A DNA stretch of 64,000 bases, from positions 62,001 to 126,000 of the forward strand of contig CALVIN010000006.1 of the NCBI GenBank assembly GCA_944330115.1. Direction: 5' to 3'. Position 1 is the stretch's first letter. Every line of letters begins with the position of its first letter. A model generated the notes under the pieces. The model was not told the origin of the DNA. It did no database searches and saw only the letters and a program-made list of their open reading frames with translations. Shown one piece after another: positions 15,864 to 27,149 of this stretch. Both the position numbers and the translations under genes were made by a program. The DNA comes from an uncultured Clostridia bacterium. GTDB lineage: Bacteria > Bacillota > Clostridia > Christensenellales > Borkfalkiaceae.

Positions 15864-17948
15864 ATGGCGGAAAAAAAGGTACATTCATACGACGCAGACG
15901 ATTTAAAAATACTCGAAGGGTTAGAGGCGGTGCGCATCCGCCCCGGCATGTATATCGGCTCCACGGGCGTGCGCGGCCTGCATCACATTCTGTGGGAGAT
16001 AGTCGATAACTCCATCGACGAGGCCGCCAACGGCTTTGCAAGCGAAATCACCGTAAAGCTGTGGAAGGACGGCTCGGCCTCCGTGCGCGACAACGGCAGG
16101 GGCATGCCCACCGACATAAACAAAAAGGCGGGCATCTCGGGCGTGGAGCTCATATTCACCAAGCTGCACGCGGGCGGCAAGTTCGACGAGGGCAACTATG
16201 CCTTTTCGGGCGGCCTGCACGGCGTGGGCGCGTCGGTAACAAACGCGCTCTCGCGCTGGCTGGAAGTGGAGGTATGCCGCGGCAAGGTGTATTCCATGCG
16301 CTTCACCTCCACATATGACCAAAAGAACAAAAAGTGGCTTTGCGGCGTGCCCGACGGCCCCCTTAAGGAGACGGGCTCCGACCCCGGCAAACACGGCACC
16401 TTTGTGCGCTTCATGCCTGACGACAGGGTGTTTGAAACGGTGGAGTGGAACTACGACACCATCTCCAAGCGCCTCAAGGAACTCGCCTTTTTAAACAAGG
16501 GCGTAAGGATAAATTTAGAGGACGAGCGCGAGCTCTACCGCACCTACACGGGCGACGACGGCGAGGAGGTGAAAGAAAAGCTCCCCGCGCGCGAGCCGGT
16601 CAGCTTCAAATACGACGGCGGCCTCGTCGACTTCGTAAATTATTTAAACGAGGGCGCCTCCAAGGCGTATGCAAATCCACTCTACTATTCGGCGGTAAAG
16701 GACATAACATTAAAGGGCTTCGCCCCCTCAAAAATAAGGGTGGAGTTTGCCATATCGCACACCAAGGAAGATACCGAAAGCTTATATTCCTTTGTAAACA
16801 ACATCTCCACGGTGGAGGGCGGCTATCACGAGACGGGGTTCCGCAACGGCCTTTTAAAGGCGGTCAACGAATACGCCCGCTCCAACGGCGTGTTAAAGGC
16901 CAAGGACGCGCCCTTCATCGTCGACGACATAAAGGAGGGCCTCACCGCCGTGCTCACCGTTCAGATGAACAACGTCGAGTTCGAGGGGCAGACAAAGACC
17001 AAGCTGGGCAACCCCGAGGTAAAGCCGGTTGTAGAGCAGGTGGTGATGGAGGGGCTCAAAAAGCTGATGGATACGCGCGGCAACCGCGCCACCTTCGACG
17101 AGATAGCCAAAAAGGCCAAGTTCGCCGCCGACGACAGAATAAAGCACAGGCACGAGCGCGACGTCGCCAAGGCCGCGTCGGAAAACGACGGGCTCAACCT
17201 CGTGGGCAAACTTGCCTCCTGCTCGGGCAAGGACCCCGATAAAAACGAGCTGTTCATAGTCGAAGGCGACTCGGCGGGCGGCACGGCAAAGCAGGCGCGC
17301 ATACGCCAGTTCCAGTCGATACTTCCGCTGCGCGGCAAGCCGCTCAACGTTCAGAAGAAGAGCGCGCTGCAGGCGCTGCAGAACGAGGAGCTCAAAACGC
17401 TGATATCGGCGATAGGCGCCGGTTTCGGCAAGAGCTTCGACGTCGAAAAGACGAGGTATAAAAAGGTAATAATTCTCTCCGATGCCGACCAGGACGGCAT
17501 GCACATACGCTGCATACTTTTAACTTTCTTCTTCAAATACATGTGCGACCTTATCAAGGCGGGCTATGTGTATATAGGCATGCCGCCCCTCTACAAGGTA
17601 TATAAAAAGGACGTAGTCGAGTACGCCTACGACGACAAGGAGCTCGACGAAAAGATAAAAAAGGTGGGCAAGGGCTACCAGATCCAGCGCTACAAGGGCC
17701 TGGGCGAAATGTCGGCCGAGCAGCTCTGGGAGACAACCATGGATCCCGCCACCCGCAACCTCATCCAGGTGACCATAGAGGACATCGCCGAGGCGGGCAG
17801 GGTGATAGATATGCTCATGGGCGACAAGGTAGAGGGCAGAAAGGAATTTTTGAACGCAAACGCCAACTTCAACAAGGTCGACGGCTTTATCGAAAAGGTG
17901 CACTTCAAGCAAGAGGGCAGAAGCACCGAGAGCGACTACTACGATTAA
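15864..17948 (+). CDS. parE: type IIA topoisomerase subunit B (ParE/GyrB family)
   Basis: 694 residues from ATG 15864 (GGAGAAGG upstream). The GHKL ATPase domain has EIVDNSIDEA (about 46-55) and GGLHGVGASVTNAL. The transducer domain follows. The TOPRIM domain has VEGDSAGG (about 466-473), PLRGKPLNVQ and SDADQDG. The C-terminal IQRYKGLGEM motif is also present. The phrase RGLHHILWEIVDN and pairing with a subunit A that lacks a clean GyrA box favour topoisomerase IV over gyrase, but a second gyrase-like pair is possible. The subunit A gene follows after 12 bp, so the two are co-transcribed. Confidence 0.85.
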   Translation: MAEKKVHSYDADDLKILEGLEAVRIRPGMYIGSTGVRGLHHILWEIVDNSIDEAANGFASEITVKLWKDGSASVRDNGRGMPTDINKKAGISGVELIFTKLHAGGKFDEGNYAFSGGLHGVGASVTNALSRWLEVEVCRGKVYSMRFTSTYDQKNKKWLCGVPDGPLKETGSDPGKHGTFVRFMPDDRVFETVEWNYDTISKRLKELAFLNKGVRINLEDERELYRTYTGDDGEEVKEKLPAREPVSFKYDGGLVDFVNYLNEGASKAYANPLYYSAVKDITLKGFAPSKIRVEFAISHTKEDTESLYSFVNNISTVEGGYHETGFRNGLLKAVNEYARSNGVLKAKDAPFIVDDIKEGLTAVLTVQMNNVEFEGQTKTKLGNPEVKPVVEQVVMEGLKKLMDTRGNRATFDEIAKKAKFAADDRIKHRHERDVAKAASENDGLNLVGKLASCSGKDPDKNELFIVEGDSAGGTAKQARIRQFQSILPLRGKPLNVQKKSALQALQNEELKTLISAIGAGFGKSFDVEKTRYKKVIILSDADQDGMHIRCILLTFFFKYMCDLIKAGYVYIGMPPLYKVYKKDVVEYAYDDKELDEKIKKVGKGYQIQRYKGLGEMSAEQLWETTMDPATRNLIQVTIEDIAEAGRVIDMLMGDKVEGRKEFLNANANFNKVDGFIEKVHFKQEGRSTESDYYD

Positions 17949-17960
17949 AGGGCTCACAGC

Positions 17961-20444
17961 ATGGCAAAGAAAAAAGACGGAAATTTTCAAACATCCATAC
18001 CGCAGGGCAACGTATTCATAACCCCGATAGAGGACGTTATGCCTCAGTCGATGCTGCCCTACGCCGAATTTGTAATACTCGACAGGGCTCTCCCCCGCGT
18101 GGAGGACGGCCTCAAACCCGTGCAGAGGCGCATACTCTACACTATGCTCGAAATGGGCCTCACGCCCGATAAGCCGCATAAAAAGTCGGCGAGGATAGTG
18201 GGCGACTGCATGGGTAAATATCACCCCCACGGCGACAGCTCGGTATATGATGCAATGGTGCGCATGGCGCAGGACTTCAACATGCGCATGACGCTGGTAA
18301 ACGGCCACGGCAACTTCGGCTCCGTCGACGGCGACCCCGCCGCGGCGATGAGGTATACCGAGGCGCGGTTAGAGCCGCTCGCATTAGAGCTTTTAAAGGA
18401 CCTCGACAAGGAGACGGTGCCCTTTTCCTTCAACTTTGACGACAGCCTGTTGGAGCCCGATATCCTCCCCGGCAGGTTTCCCAACTTGCTTGTAAACGGC
18501 GCAAACGGCATAGCCGTAGGCCTCGCCACCAACATACCCACCCATAACTTAGGCGAGGTGATCGACGGCGTGTGCGCCTATATCGATAACCCCCGCATAA
18601 CCTTAAAGGAGATGATGAAGATCATCCCCGGGCCCGACTTTTCGACGGGCGCATATATAATAGCCAACGAGCTCGAGCAGGCGTATGAAACGGGCAAGGG
18701 CAAGATAACGCTGCGTGCCCGCTACCACGTGGAGGCGGGCCCAGGCGGCAAAAAACTGATAGTCGTAACCGAGCTGCCCTATCAGACCAACAAGGCCGAG
18801 CTTTTGCGCAAGATAATGCTGCTCAAAGAGGACAAAAAGGAGCTGCTTGCGGGCATAGCCGAAATCGTCGACGAATCCGACCGCACGGGCATGCGCGCCG
18901 TGATAGCCTGCAAAAAGGAGGCCGACGTCGACGAGATATTAAAGGTGCTCTTCAAATATACCGATTTAGAGTGCACTTTCGGCATAAACATGGTGGCGAT
19001 AGCGGGCGGCAGGCCGCAGCAGTTAGGGCTGTTAGACATAATAAAGTACTACGTCAACTACCAGCGCCTCGTCGTTTTAAGGCGCGCCAAGTTCGAACTT
19101 AAAGAGGCGCTCGCACGCAAGCACATACTCGAGGGCTTAATTATAGGCGTTCACAACATCGACGAGGTGGTGCGCATCATAAAGAACGCCGAAAGCACGC
19201 CCGACGCGCGCAAAAAGTTGATGGCGGCCTTCGCCCTCTCCGAGCGCCAGGCCCAGGCCATACTCGACCTTCGTCTCGCAAGGCTGGCAAAGTTAGAGGT
19301 CAAAAAGCTGGAGGACGAGCTCGCCGAGCTCGAAAAAAAGATAGCCTATCTGCAGAAGGTCATAGGCGACAAAGCGCTGCAGATGGACATTGTAAAGAGC
19401 GAGATAAAGGAGATAAAAAAGAAATATCCCTGCCCGCGCAAGTCCGAAATTCTCTCCGACGCCGAAAAGATATACGTCCGCCGCGAGGACGTCAAGCGCG
19501 CCGTCACCGAGTGGGCGGTCTCAGTCACAGCCGACGGCCGCGTAAAGTTCACCGAAAAGAGCGAGTTTGTATCCAAGTTCAAAAAACCGCTCACAAGCGG
19601 CAAGCTCTCCGGCCTGCACACGCAGATAGTGTTCACCGGGTCAGACGCGCAGCTCGTATGCTTCACCAATATGGGCAACTGCGTGTATGTCAATTTGGAG
19701 GACGCCGACCCCAAGCCCTACCGCGAAGAGGGCTTAACGCTGCACGATATCTGCCCCGACGCCTTCGAGGGCGAGCGCGCCGTAAAGCTGTTCACCCGCG
19801 AAGAGATGCAGGGCGACGCGCTGTTCTTCACAAAGGCGGGCATGGTAAAGCGCACGCCCTGGAGCGAATACAACCTCAAAAAGGGCTATTACCAGGCCAT
19901 GACCTTAAAGGAGGGGGACGAGGTGATAAACGTCGAGCGGCTCGATCCCGAAGAGTTCTCCACCATGTTCTTTGTAAACTCCGCGGGCTTCGGCCTCAAC
20001 GCCGTAAAGGACAACCTGCCCGTGCAGGGGCGCGTTGCGGGCGGCGTGCGCGGCATTGCGCTCAAAGAGGGGGAGGAGTGCATATTCGCCTCGCAGATAA
20101 ACGGCGAGGGCGAAATAATAGTCGTCACCGCTTCAAACTGCTTCAAGCGCGTGATATCATCCCTCATCGACCCCATCGGCCGCGCCTGCAAGGGCGTCAT
20201 AATTGCCGACGTAAAGGACTGCGGCAGGCTGTTGTTTGCCGACTACGTCACAATACCCTATACACTCGCCATAGTAAACAAAGACGGCTCTGTTGCCGAG
20301 ATAAACACCGAGGAGATCTCCATCGAAAACAGGGTAACAAAGGGCAAAAAATTGAAGTACGATCCTCCCGTCGATCCCGCGGTGATAGTGCCCTTAAAGC
20401 AAAAGTCCGACTATTCCGACGGCAACGTTCAGATGAGAATGTAA
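17961..20444 (+). CDS. parC: type IIA topoisomerase subunit A (ParC/GyrA family)
   Basis: 827 residues. The breakage-reunion domain includes the quinolone-region [19 protein letters not shown] and the catalytic tyrosine Y132 in [12 protein letters not shown] coiled-coil arm (about 440-500, [11 protein letters not shown]) and a six-blade C-terminal domain follow. The canonical GyrA box is absent; the nearest element is GRVAGGVRG, which suggests ParC or a divergent gyrase. Ser and Asp at the usual resistance positions are wild type (DSSVYD). Translation follows parE closely. A terminator is at 20491. Confidence 0.85.
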   Translation: MAKKKDGNFQTSIPQGNVFITPIEDVMPQSMLPYAEFVILDRALPRVEDGLKPVQRRILYTMLEMGLTPDKPHKKSARIVGDCMGKYHPHGDSSVYDAMVRMAQDFNMRMTLVNGHGNFGSVDGDPAAAMRYTEARLEPLALELLKDLDKETVPFSFNFDDSLLEPDILPGRFPNLLVNGANGIAVGLATNIPTHNLGEVIDGVCAYIDNPRITLKEMMKIIPGPDFSTGAYIIANELEQAYETGKGKITLRARYHVEAGPGGKKLIVVTELPYQTNKAELLRKIMLLKEDKKELLAGIAEIVDESDRTGMRAVIACKKEADVDEILKVLFKYTDLECTFGINMVAIAGGRPQQLGLLDIIKYYVNYQRLVVLRRAKFELKEALARKHILEGLIIGVHNIDEVVRIIKNAESTPDARKKLMAAFALSERQAQAILDLRLARLAKLEVKKLEDELAELEKKIAYLQKVIGDKALQMDIVKSEIKEIKKKYPCPRKSEILSDAEKIYVRREDVKRAVTEWAVSVTADGRVKFTEKSEFVSKFKKPLTSGKLSGLHTQIVFTGSDAQLVCFTNMGNCVYVNLEDADPKPYREEGLTLHDICPDAFEGERAVKLFTREEMQGDALFFTKAGMVKRTPWSEYNLKKGYYQAMTLKEGDEVINVERLDPEEFSTMFFVNSAGFGLNAVKDNLPVQGRVAGGVRGIALKEGEECIFASQINGEGEIIVVTASNCFKRVISSLIDPIGRACKGVIIADVKDCGRLLFADYVTIPYTLAIVNKDGSVAEINTEEISIENRVTKGKKLKYDPPVDPAVIVPLKQKSDYSDGNVQMRM

Positions 20445-20490
20445 GGTTTGCTTTATTAAAAATTGAAACAGTAAATTCAACAGCATAAGT

Positions 20491-20522
20491 AAAAATGTCG
20501 CGCGCGTGCGCGACATTTTTTA
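20491..20522 (+). terminator. terminator after parC
   Basis: AAAAATGTCGCGC pairs with GCGCGACATTTTT around a short loop and is followed by further T residues. Confidence 0.8.
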
Positions 20523-20539
20523 TATGGTGAGTACCTTAT

Positions 20540-20612
20540 AATGGGTACCTCCCCTTCGAGCGGGAGGTGGATTTGCCGAAGCGCAGCAAGGCAAAGACGG
20601 TGGGGTTTCATA
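20540..20612. repeat. CTCCCC-type intergenic repeat, copy 1
   Basis: Hairpin ACCTCCCCTTCGAGCGGGAGGT followed by GCCGAAGCG...GGTGGGGTTTCA. Related copies are at 24940, 50801, 56739, 57738 and 60228. It lies in the 330-bp gap between parC and grpE, which holds no gene. Confidence 0.65.
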
Positions 20613-20774
20613 TGCAAATAAACAGCGGCGTAAGCGTTAAGCGGCTGCCTGCAATGCCCGCTCACCCGCCTGCGGCAAAAAAAGCGGCAAAAATTTGCAA
20701 GCACACTTTTTTTTGTTTAAAGCCATTTTCGGTTGTTTATATTATTATTGTAAATAAAATTGCAGGTCACAAAT

Positions 20775-21344
20775 ATGGCAAAAAAGCATGATGAAAAGCA
20801 AAAGGCGGCCGAAAATACCGCCGAAGAGGAGAGCGCCGAAGCGGCTGTAAACGAAGAAGATCTCCCCGCAACAGAACCTCAGCCCGAGGAGCCAAAACAG
20901 CCCTCCGAGCTCGAAAAGGCGCAGGCACTCGCCGAGGACTATAAGCGCAAGTGGTATTCGGTTTCCGCCGAATACGATAACTACCGCAAGCGCACGTCTT
21001 CGCAGGCGGCTCAGGCGTATGCCGACGGCAAGGCCGAAGCCATCTTAAAACTTCTGCCCGTGTCCGATACGTTCGGCTATGCCCTCGATTCCGCCAAGGA
21101 CGAGGCCACGCGCAACGGCATAGATAAAATAATAAAAAATTTCAACGCCATTTTAAACTCCCTCGGCGTTCAGGAGGCCGAAATCAAGCCGGGCGACAAG
21201 TTCGATGAAACTCTCGCCGAGGCCGTGATGAACGTCCCCTGCGGTGAAGGCGAAGAGCCCAACACCGTAAAGCTCGTACTCAAAAAGGGGTATAAGCAGG
21301 GGGAGAAGGTGATACGTTTTGCCCAAGTTTCCGTCACGGTTTAA
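20775..21344 (+). CDS. grpE: GrpE, nucleotide exchange factor
   Basis: 189 residues; releases ADP from DnaK. An acidic, disordered N-terminus (1-45) precedes a long helix (about 45-90, with KRKWYSVSAEYDNYRKRT) and the beta-wing domain (GVQEAEIKPGDKFDETLAEA ... VKLVLKKGYKQGEKVIRFAQVSV). The ATG at 20775 follows AGG at usable spacing; an ATG 15 bp earlier in frame is less likely. It heads the grpE-dnaK-dnaJ group. No hrcA gene and no CIRCE element are visible here. Confidence 0.92.
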   Translation: MAKKHDEKQKAAENTAEEESAEAAVNEEDLPATEPQPEEPKQPSELEKAQALAEDYKRKWYSVSAEYDNYRKRTSSQAAQAYADGKAEAILKLLPVSDTFGYALDSAKDEATRNGIDKIIKNFNAILNSLGVQEAEIKPGDKFDETLAEAVMNVPCGEGEEPNTVKLVLKKGYKQGEKVIRFAQVSVTV

Positions 21345-21465
21345 GCTCATATAAACTGCGCAATACGGTGTCGCCGTCCGGTACTGTTTCGGTCACTTAC
21401 TTCTAAGTAAGCTCCCTCACAGTGTCCTCCGGCTCCTTGTCTTGCTTGTTTCTCTGAGCTTAAAC
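21339..21465. repeat. structured 125-bp repeat, copy 1 (after grpE)
   Basis: The terminal arms GTTTAAGCTCA (21339-21349) and TGAGCTTAAAC (21455-21465) are perfect complements; the first includes the grpE stop codon. Inside are a CTTAC/GTAAG hairpin, an ACTGT/ACAGT pair and the shared 3' phrase CTCCTTGTCTTGCTTG. A second copy follows immediately. Confidence 0.75.
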
Positions 21466-21467
21466 GG

Positions 21468-21595
21468 GTTTAAATTCATATAAGCGTCGCAATACTGTGT
21501 CGAACTTGCGGTTTGCCTTGGTCACTTACCTTTAGTAAGCTCCCGGCGGTCAAATCCGCGTTCTCCTTGTCTTGCTCGCTTCTCTGAATTTAAAC
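21468..21595. repeat. structured 125-bp repeat, copy 2
   Basis: The terminal arms GTTTAAATTCA and TGAATTTAAAC are perfect complements but differ from copy 1 by two compensatory pairs. Internal CTTAC/GTAAG and TTTG/CAAA pairs correspond to those of copy 1. It fills the grpE-dnaK gap together with copy 1. Confidence 0.75.
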
Positions 21596-21710
21596 GGTGA
21601 AGTAACGGGCGCCGCTGACAACAAAACGGCATTAACCTAAAACATAAACAAAATCTAAGTCAACATACGCGCCGCAAGGCGCTTTCGCAAAGTATATTAA
21701 AAAGGAGTGA

Positions 21711-23528
<1,818 letters not shown>

Positions 23529-23632
23529 CTTTTGAGCGGCCAAACCGCAAAAAGGTTTATATAGCAGTATAAAAGGCTTGCGCGGCGCAAATAAATTTTG
23601 AGCCGCGCAGCGTATAAATTCATATCCAGCAA

Positions 23633-23662
23633 AAATTTCCCGCCGCGCATGACGGGAAATTT
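23633..23662 (+). other. hairpin between dnaK and dnaJ
   Basis: AAATTTCCCG pairs perfectly with CGGGAAATTT around a 10-nt loop, just before the dnaJ ribosome site. It could be a weak terminator or a processing site separating dnaK from dnaJ expression. Confidence 0.55.
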
Positions 23663-23685
23663 TGTGAACTGAGAAAAGAACGACT

Positions 23686-24846
23686 ATGGCAGAAAGCAAG
23701 AAAAATTATTACGAGATCCTCGGCGTGTCAAAAACGGCCACCCAGGAAGAGATCAAATCGGCATACCGCAAGCTCGCCAAGCAATACCATCCCGACTTTC
23801 ACCCCGGCGACAAGGAGGCGGCCGAAAAATTCAAGGAAGTAAACGAGGCCAACGCCGTCCTCTCCGACGAGAACAAGCGCAAGCAGTACGACTTCGAGCT
23901 CGAGCACCCCAACATGGGCGGCTTCTCGGGCGCGGGTCCGGGCGGCTTCTCGGGCTTTTCAAGCTCAGACTTCGGCGACATAGGCGATATATTCAGCTCC
24001 TTCTTCGGCGGCGGATTCGGCGGTTCGGCGCGCCAGTCGTCCCGTCCCGCACGCGGCGCCGATATCGAGCAGACCATACGTCTCTCCTTCCTCGACGCAA
24101 TAAAGGGCTGCACCAAGGAGATAAGCTACTTCCGCAACGAGCCCTGCCGCTCGTGCAACGGCACGGGTGCGCGCGGCGGCACGGAGTATCAGAAGTGCTC
24201 CCGCTGCGGCGGCACGGGCAGGGTAAAGTTCCAGCAGGATACCCTCTTCGGGCGCACCATTCAGGTGGGCGCCTGCCCCGACTGCGGCGGCACGGGCAAA
24301 AAGATACTCGAAAAGTGCCCCGACTGCAAGGGTAAGGGCTATAAGCGGGTAGAAACGCGCTTTACGGTAAATATCCCCGCCGGCGTCGATAAAGACAGCT
24401 CTCTCAGAAAGCGCGGCTACGGCCAGGCGGCTGCGGGCGGCGGCGAGCCGGGCGATCTGTATATCTACTTCCAGATAGAGCCGCACAAGCTGCTCAGAAG
24501 GGAGGATAAGGACCTGTTCGTCACCGTGCCCATCTCGTATAAAACGGCGGTGTGCGGCGGCAAGATACTCGTCCCCGGCATCGACGACGTAATAGAGTAT
24601 ACCGTTCCCGAAGGGACTGCCTCGGGCACGCGCTTCTGCATACGCGGCAAGGGCGTAAAAACGGTCAACGGCACGGGCAACCTGTACGTAACGGTAGAGA
24701 TAGACGTGCCCTCCAAGCTCACCCGCGACCAGCAGAAAAAGCTTGCCGACTATGAAGACAGCGTTCCCTTAAAGAGCTGCGACAACATGAGCAGATTTGC
24801 CAACAGCGTGTCGGCGGTATACGGAAGAAATATCTCAAAACAGTAA
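23686..24846 (+). CDS. dnaJ: DnaJ (Hsp40 co-chaperone)
   Basis: 386 residues. The J domain has HPD within [10 protein letters not shown] (about 34-43). A Gly/Phe-rich region follows (about 75-110, [12 protein letters not shown]). The zinc region has four CxxCxGxG-type motifs ([32 protein letters not shown]; about 155-220). The C-terminal substrate domains follow. It stimulates DnaK ATPase and delivers substrates. A terminator follows at 24854. Confidence 0.95.
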   Translation: MAESKKNYYEILGVSKTATQEEIKSAYRKLAKQYHPDFHPGDKEAAEKFKEVNEANAVLSDENKRKQYDFELEHPNMGGFSGAGPGGFSGFSSSDFGDIGDIFSSFFGGGFGGSARQSSRPARGADIEQTIRLSFLDAIKGCTKEISYFRNEPCRSCNGTGARGGTEYQKCSRCGGTGRVKFQQDTLFGRTIQVGACPDCGGTGKKILEKCPDCKGKGYKRVETRFTVNIPAGVDKDSSLRKRGYGQAAAGGGEPGDLYIYFQIEPHKLLRREDKDLFVTVPISYKTAVCGGKILVPGIDDVIEYTVPEGTASGTRFCIRGKGVKTVNGTGNLYVTVEIDVPSKLTRDQQKKLADYEDSVPLKSCDNMSRFANSVSAVYGRNISKQ

Positions 24847-24853
24847 GCTTATT

Positions 24854-24879
24854 CACCCCGCCCAACGCGGGGTGTTTTT
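24854..24879 (+). terminator. terminator after dnaJ
   Basis: CACCCCGC, loop, GCGGGGTG, then TTTTT. Confidence 0.8.
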
Positions 24880-24934
24880 ATATGTGCATGGCAAAGCAAA
24901 TCTAACCTTTCTTTTGAGCATAAGTTTAACCTTA

Positions 24935-25140
24935 CTTCCCCTTTGAGGGGAGACATACTGCCAAATATATCTTACCTTTGAGAGGAGACATACTGCCAAA
25001 TATACATCCCCTTTGAGAGGAGACATACTGCCAAATATACCTCCCCTTTGAGGGGAGGGTAGGGTGGGGTTTCACTTGCCGTCCCTTTAGGGAAGGTGGC
25101 GCGCGAAGTGTAACGAAGCGTGCCGGAAGGGTTCCATTTG
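24935..25140. repeat. tandem CTCCCC-type repeats, copy 2
   Basis: Three units of about 36 bp share CTTTGAGRGGAGACATACTG followed by CCAAATATA, then a full CTCCCC-type element ending GGGAAGGTGGC...GGAAGGGTTCCA. No spacers of CRISPR type. No gene in the 24.85-25.25 kb gap. Confidence 0.7.
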
Positions 25141-25156
25141 TCATATTTCAAGTAAT

Positions 25157-25197
25157 AAAAAAAGGCCCGCCCCGCGGTTTCTGCGGGGCGGGCCTTA
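25157..25197. terminator. bidirectional terminator
   Basis: AAGGCCCGCCCCGC pairs with GCGGGGCGGGCCTT, preceded by an A run. It serves the minus-strand cluster to its right and shields dnaJ on its left. Confidence 0.7.
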
Positions 25198-25220
25198 TAC
25201 TATTCTCTATACAAAAAAAT

Positions 25221-25247
25221 GCGTTAATTGCGGCATATGTGCCGCCC
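25221..25247. repeat. GCATATGTGC hairpin repeat, copy 1
   Basis: GCGTTAATT then GCGGCA-TATG-TGCCGC, located just after the stop of the minus-strand gene at 25250. Related copies are at 25622-25652 and 25967-25998. Confidence 0.6.
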
Positions 25248-25249
25248 TT

Positions 25250-25582
25250 TTAAAATATTGCAAGCGATATAACAAATATCAGCTGAGTAAGAACCACAAC
25301 TATTATGCCGACAATGCGTGTGCGCCTTACGGCAAACTTACTCGGCTCGAAGTCTGCCACATTATCCTCGTATTTTTTAAATCTTCGCATATATCTTTTA
25401 TTTGCGCTTTTGGCAATGTTGTAGGCAAACCTGATGCATATTATGCCAAGTATGCCGGCGAAGCCCGAAGGCAAGGTATATTCCAAAGCGTCAAGAGATA
25501 AAACTTTTATAAAAAATATTACCTCGCCGACATATATAAGGATGCCGACGACCATAATAATATTTTTTAATGCGTTGTTCAT
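25250..25582 (-). CDS. small membrane protein
   Basis: 110 residues from ATG 25582 (GGGAG upstream). Hydrophobic helices lie at about 7-28, 36-58 and 88-109, with a basic charged loop between helices 2 and 3 (KRYMRRFKKYEDNV). No family recognised. It is the last of three minus-strand genes after an SPFH protein and a ribbon-helix-helix protein, each followed by the same short hairpin repeat, so the three may act together in the membrane. Confidence 0.65.
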   Translation of the reverse strand: MNNALKNIIMVVGILIYVGEVIFFIKVLSLDALEYTLPSGFAGILGIICIRFAYNIAKSANKRYMRRFKKYEDNVADFEPSKFAVRRTRIVGIIVVVLTQLIFVISLAIF

Positions 25583-25621
25583 TTCATATTCTCCCTTAGT
25601 TTCTGCAAACATTAAAATTTT

Positions 25622-25652
25622 GCGTTAATTGCGGCATATGTGCGGGGCAATT
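25622..25652. repeat. GCATATGTGC hairpin repeat, copy 2
   Basis: GCGTTAATTGCGGCATATGT followed by GCGGGGCAATT, 10 bp from the stop of the gene at 25663. The arms ATTGC and GCAAT flank the GCATATGTGC core. Confidence 0.6.
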
Positions 25653-25662
25653 TGTTTTTTAC

Positions 25663-25878
25663 TCAAATTTTATTGCCGCCGTCAACGGTATCTTCGCTCT
25701 GCCCGCCGTCCTCTTTGCCGCGGCCCCTGCGCTTTTTAACGCATTCAGTCAAAAGGTACTCTATCTGCCCGTTTACCGAGCGGAACTCATCCTCCGCCCA
25801 GGCGGCGATCTCGGCGTACAGCTTTGCCGAAAGGCGCAGCGGCACCTGCTTTTTTGAGTTGTCCCTTTCTTTCTCCAT
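25663..25878 (-). CDS. Arc-type ribbon-helix-helix DNA-binding protein
   Basis: 71 residues. QVPLRLSAKLYAEIAAWAED (about 11-30) followed by FRSVNGQIEYLLTECVKKRR is the strand-helix-helix of the Arc/MetJ family; the C-terminus is charged and disordered. RHH genes commonly lie next to SPFH genes in Firmicutes, as here. It probably autoregulates the SPFH operon; the inverted repeat at 27052-27070 over the -10 box is a candidate site. The true operator is unproven. Confidence 0.78.
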   Translation of the reverse strand: MEKERDNSKKQVPLRLSAKLYAEIAAWAEDEFRSVNGQIEYLLTECVKKRRGRGKEDGGQSEDTVDGGNKI

Positions 25879-25966
25879 AGTTCACCGCCAAAAATTTATT
25901 CTGCGGCGTGCGCGAAAAACTTTCGCGCACGCCGCCCTTTTATGCCTTGTAAAATACGCTTAAAAT

Positions 25967-25998
25967 GCCGTTAGTTGGGGCATATGTGCGGAGCAATT
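25967..25998. repeat. GCATATGTGC hairpin repeat, copy 3
   Basis: GCCGTTAGTTGGGGCATATG followed by TGCGGAGCAATT, just after the SPFH stop codon. It is preceded by another hairpin (25905-25938, arms CGGCGTGCGCGAAA and TTTCGCGCACGCCG). Confidence 0.55.
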
Positions 25999-26014
25999 CA
26001 GTAGAGGGAGCCCG

Positions 26015-27019
26015 TTAGTATATAGAGCCCGAATTTACCACGGGCTGTGCGTCCTTGTTGCCGCACAGCACTACCAACAGATTGGATACCATCGCCGCCT
26101 TTCTCTCTTCGTCGAGCTCCACGGTGTGGTTTTCGCTCAGCCTCTCAAGCGCCATCTCAACCATGCCCACGGCGCCATCGACTATCATCTTGCGCGCGTC
26201 GATTATGGCGGAGGCCTGCTGGCGCTGCAACATCGCGGCGGCTATCTCGGGTGCGTATGCAAGGTAGGTTATCCTCGCCTCGATTATCTCCAGCCCCGCG
26301 TCGGCCACTTTCTCCTGTATTTTGTCGCGTATGCGCTTTACGACCACTTCGCTCGAGCCGCGCAGGCTGCCGTCGTCGGCAAGGCCGTCGCCCGTCGTGT
26401 CAACATTGGGCGCCACGTCGTAGGGGTATATGCGCACGATGTCCCTCAGCGCCGTGTCGCACTGCAAAGACAAAAATTCCTTATAGTTATCCACGTTGAA
26501 CACCGCCTTGGCGGTATCCACAACGCGCCACGTCACGGCAATGCCTATCTCTACGGGGTTGCCCAGGCAGTCGTTTATCTTCTGCTTTGCGTTTGAAAGC
26601 GTCATCACCTTCAGCGATATCTTCATGTTTGTCGTCTGACCGGCAGAGGAGGAGGGCTTTTCGGTGGTGACGTCGCCGCTCTGCCCCAGCTTGGTCTTTG
26701 CGGCGGGGTTGAACGACGTGCAGAAGGGGTTTACAAAGTATAGGCCCTCGCCTTTGAGCGTGCCGTGATACTTGCCAAACAGCGTCAGCACGAGCGCCTC
26801 CTGCGGTTTTAACACTTTAAGTCCCATAAAGGGTATCCAGCCCAGGCACAGCCACGCTGCGCACACTATGCCGCCGATCACGCAGGCAGCCTCATCCGCG
26901 CCGTTGCTTAATTGCCGCACGCAGGCTATTATGCCTATTATCGCAACTATGTAAAGCGCGCCGAATATCACCGCGACGGTCAGCCCGTGGGGCTTTTTGC
27001 TGAGTAGTTTTTCCTGCAT
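26015..27019 (-). CDS. SPFH/band-7 domain membrane protein
   Basis: 334 residues. Two N-terminal membrane helices (about 12-32 and 43-65) are followed by the SPFH domain (about 68-260: LKVLKPQEALVLTLFGKYHG ... VTWRVVDTAKAVFNVDNY ... GLEIIEARITYLAYAPEIA) and a C-terminal helix with QRQQASAIIDARK typical of stomatin/flotillin-like proteins. Such proteins oligomerise into membrane microdomains. The ATG follows GGAGG. First gene of a three-gene minus-strand operon. The promoter is TTGACA (27085-27090) and TATCAT (27062-27067). Confidence 0.88.
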   Translation of the reverse strand: MQEKLLSKKPHGLTVAVIFGALYIVAIIGIIACVRQLSNGADEAACVIGGIVCAAWLCLGWIPFMGLKVLKPQEALVLTLFGKYHGTLKGEGLYFVNPFCTSFNPAAKTKLGQSGDVTTEKPSSSAGQTTNMKISLKVMTLSNAKQKINDCLGNPVEIGIAVTWRVVDTAKAVFNVDNYKEFLSLQCDTALRDIVRIYPYDVAPNVDTTGDGLADDGSLRGSSEVVVKRIRDKIQEKVADAGLEIIEARITYLAYAPEIAAAMLQRQQASAIIDARKMIVDGAVGMVEMALERLSENHTVELDEERKAAMVSNLLVVLCGNKDAQPVVNSGSIY

Positions 27020-27051
27020 TTTTCATATCCTCCTTATTATGGATATTTATT

Positions 27052-27090
27052 TGATATTATAATGATATCATACACGCCTCCGTTTGTCAA
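27052..27090 (-). promoter_or_regulatory. SPFH operon promoter with operator-like inverted repeat
   Basis: TTGACA and TATCAT with a 17-nt spacer on the minus strand. TGATAT-N7-ATATCA (27052-27070) overlaps the -10 box, a plausible site for the ribbon-helix-helix protein of the same operon. Confidence 0.55.
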
Positions 27091-27149
27091 GGGTTGTGCC
27101 GTAATTTGCCATCGGCGGCAAGCGGAGGGAGGGGGATTTAGCGGGCAAA

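Noticed and set aside
20705-20775. CIRCE heat-shock operator upstream of grpE
   Set aside because: No TTAGCACTC-N9-GAGTGCTAA or close variant could be found, so HrcA control is not supported here.
24935-25060. Possible short CRISPR-like array
   Set aside because: The units are contiguous direct repeats of about 36 bp without unique spacers, and no cas genes are near.
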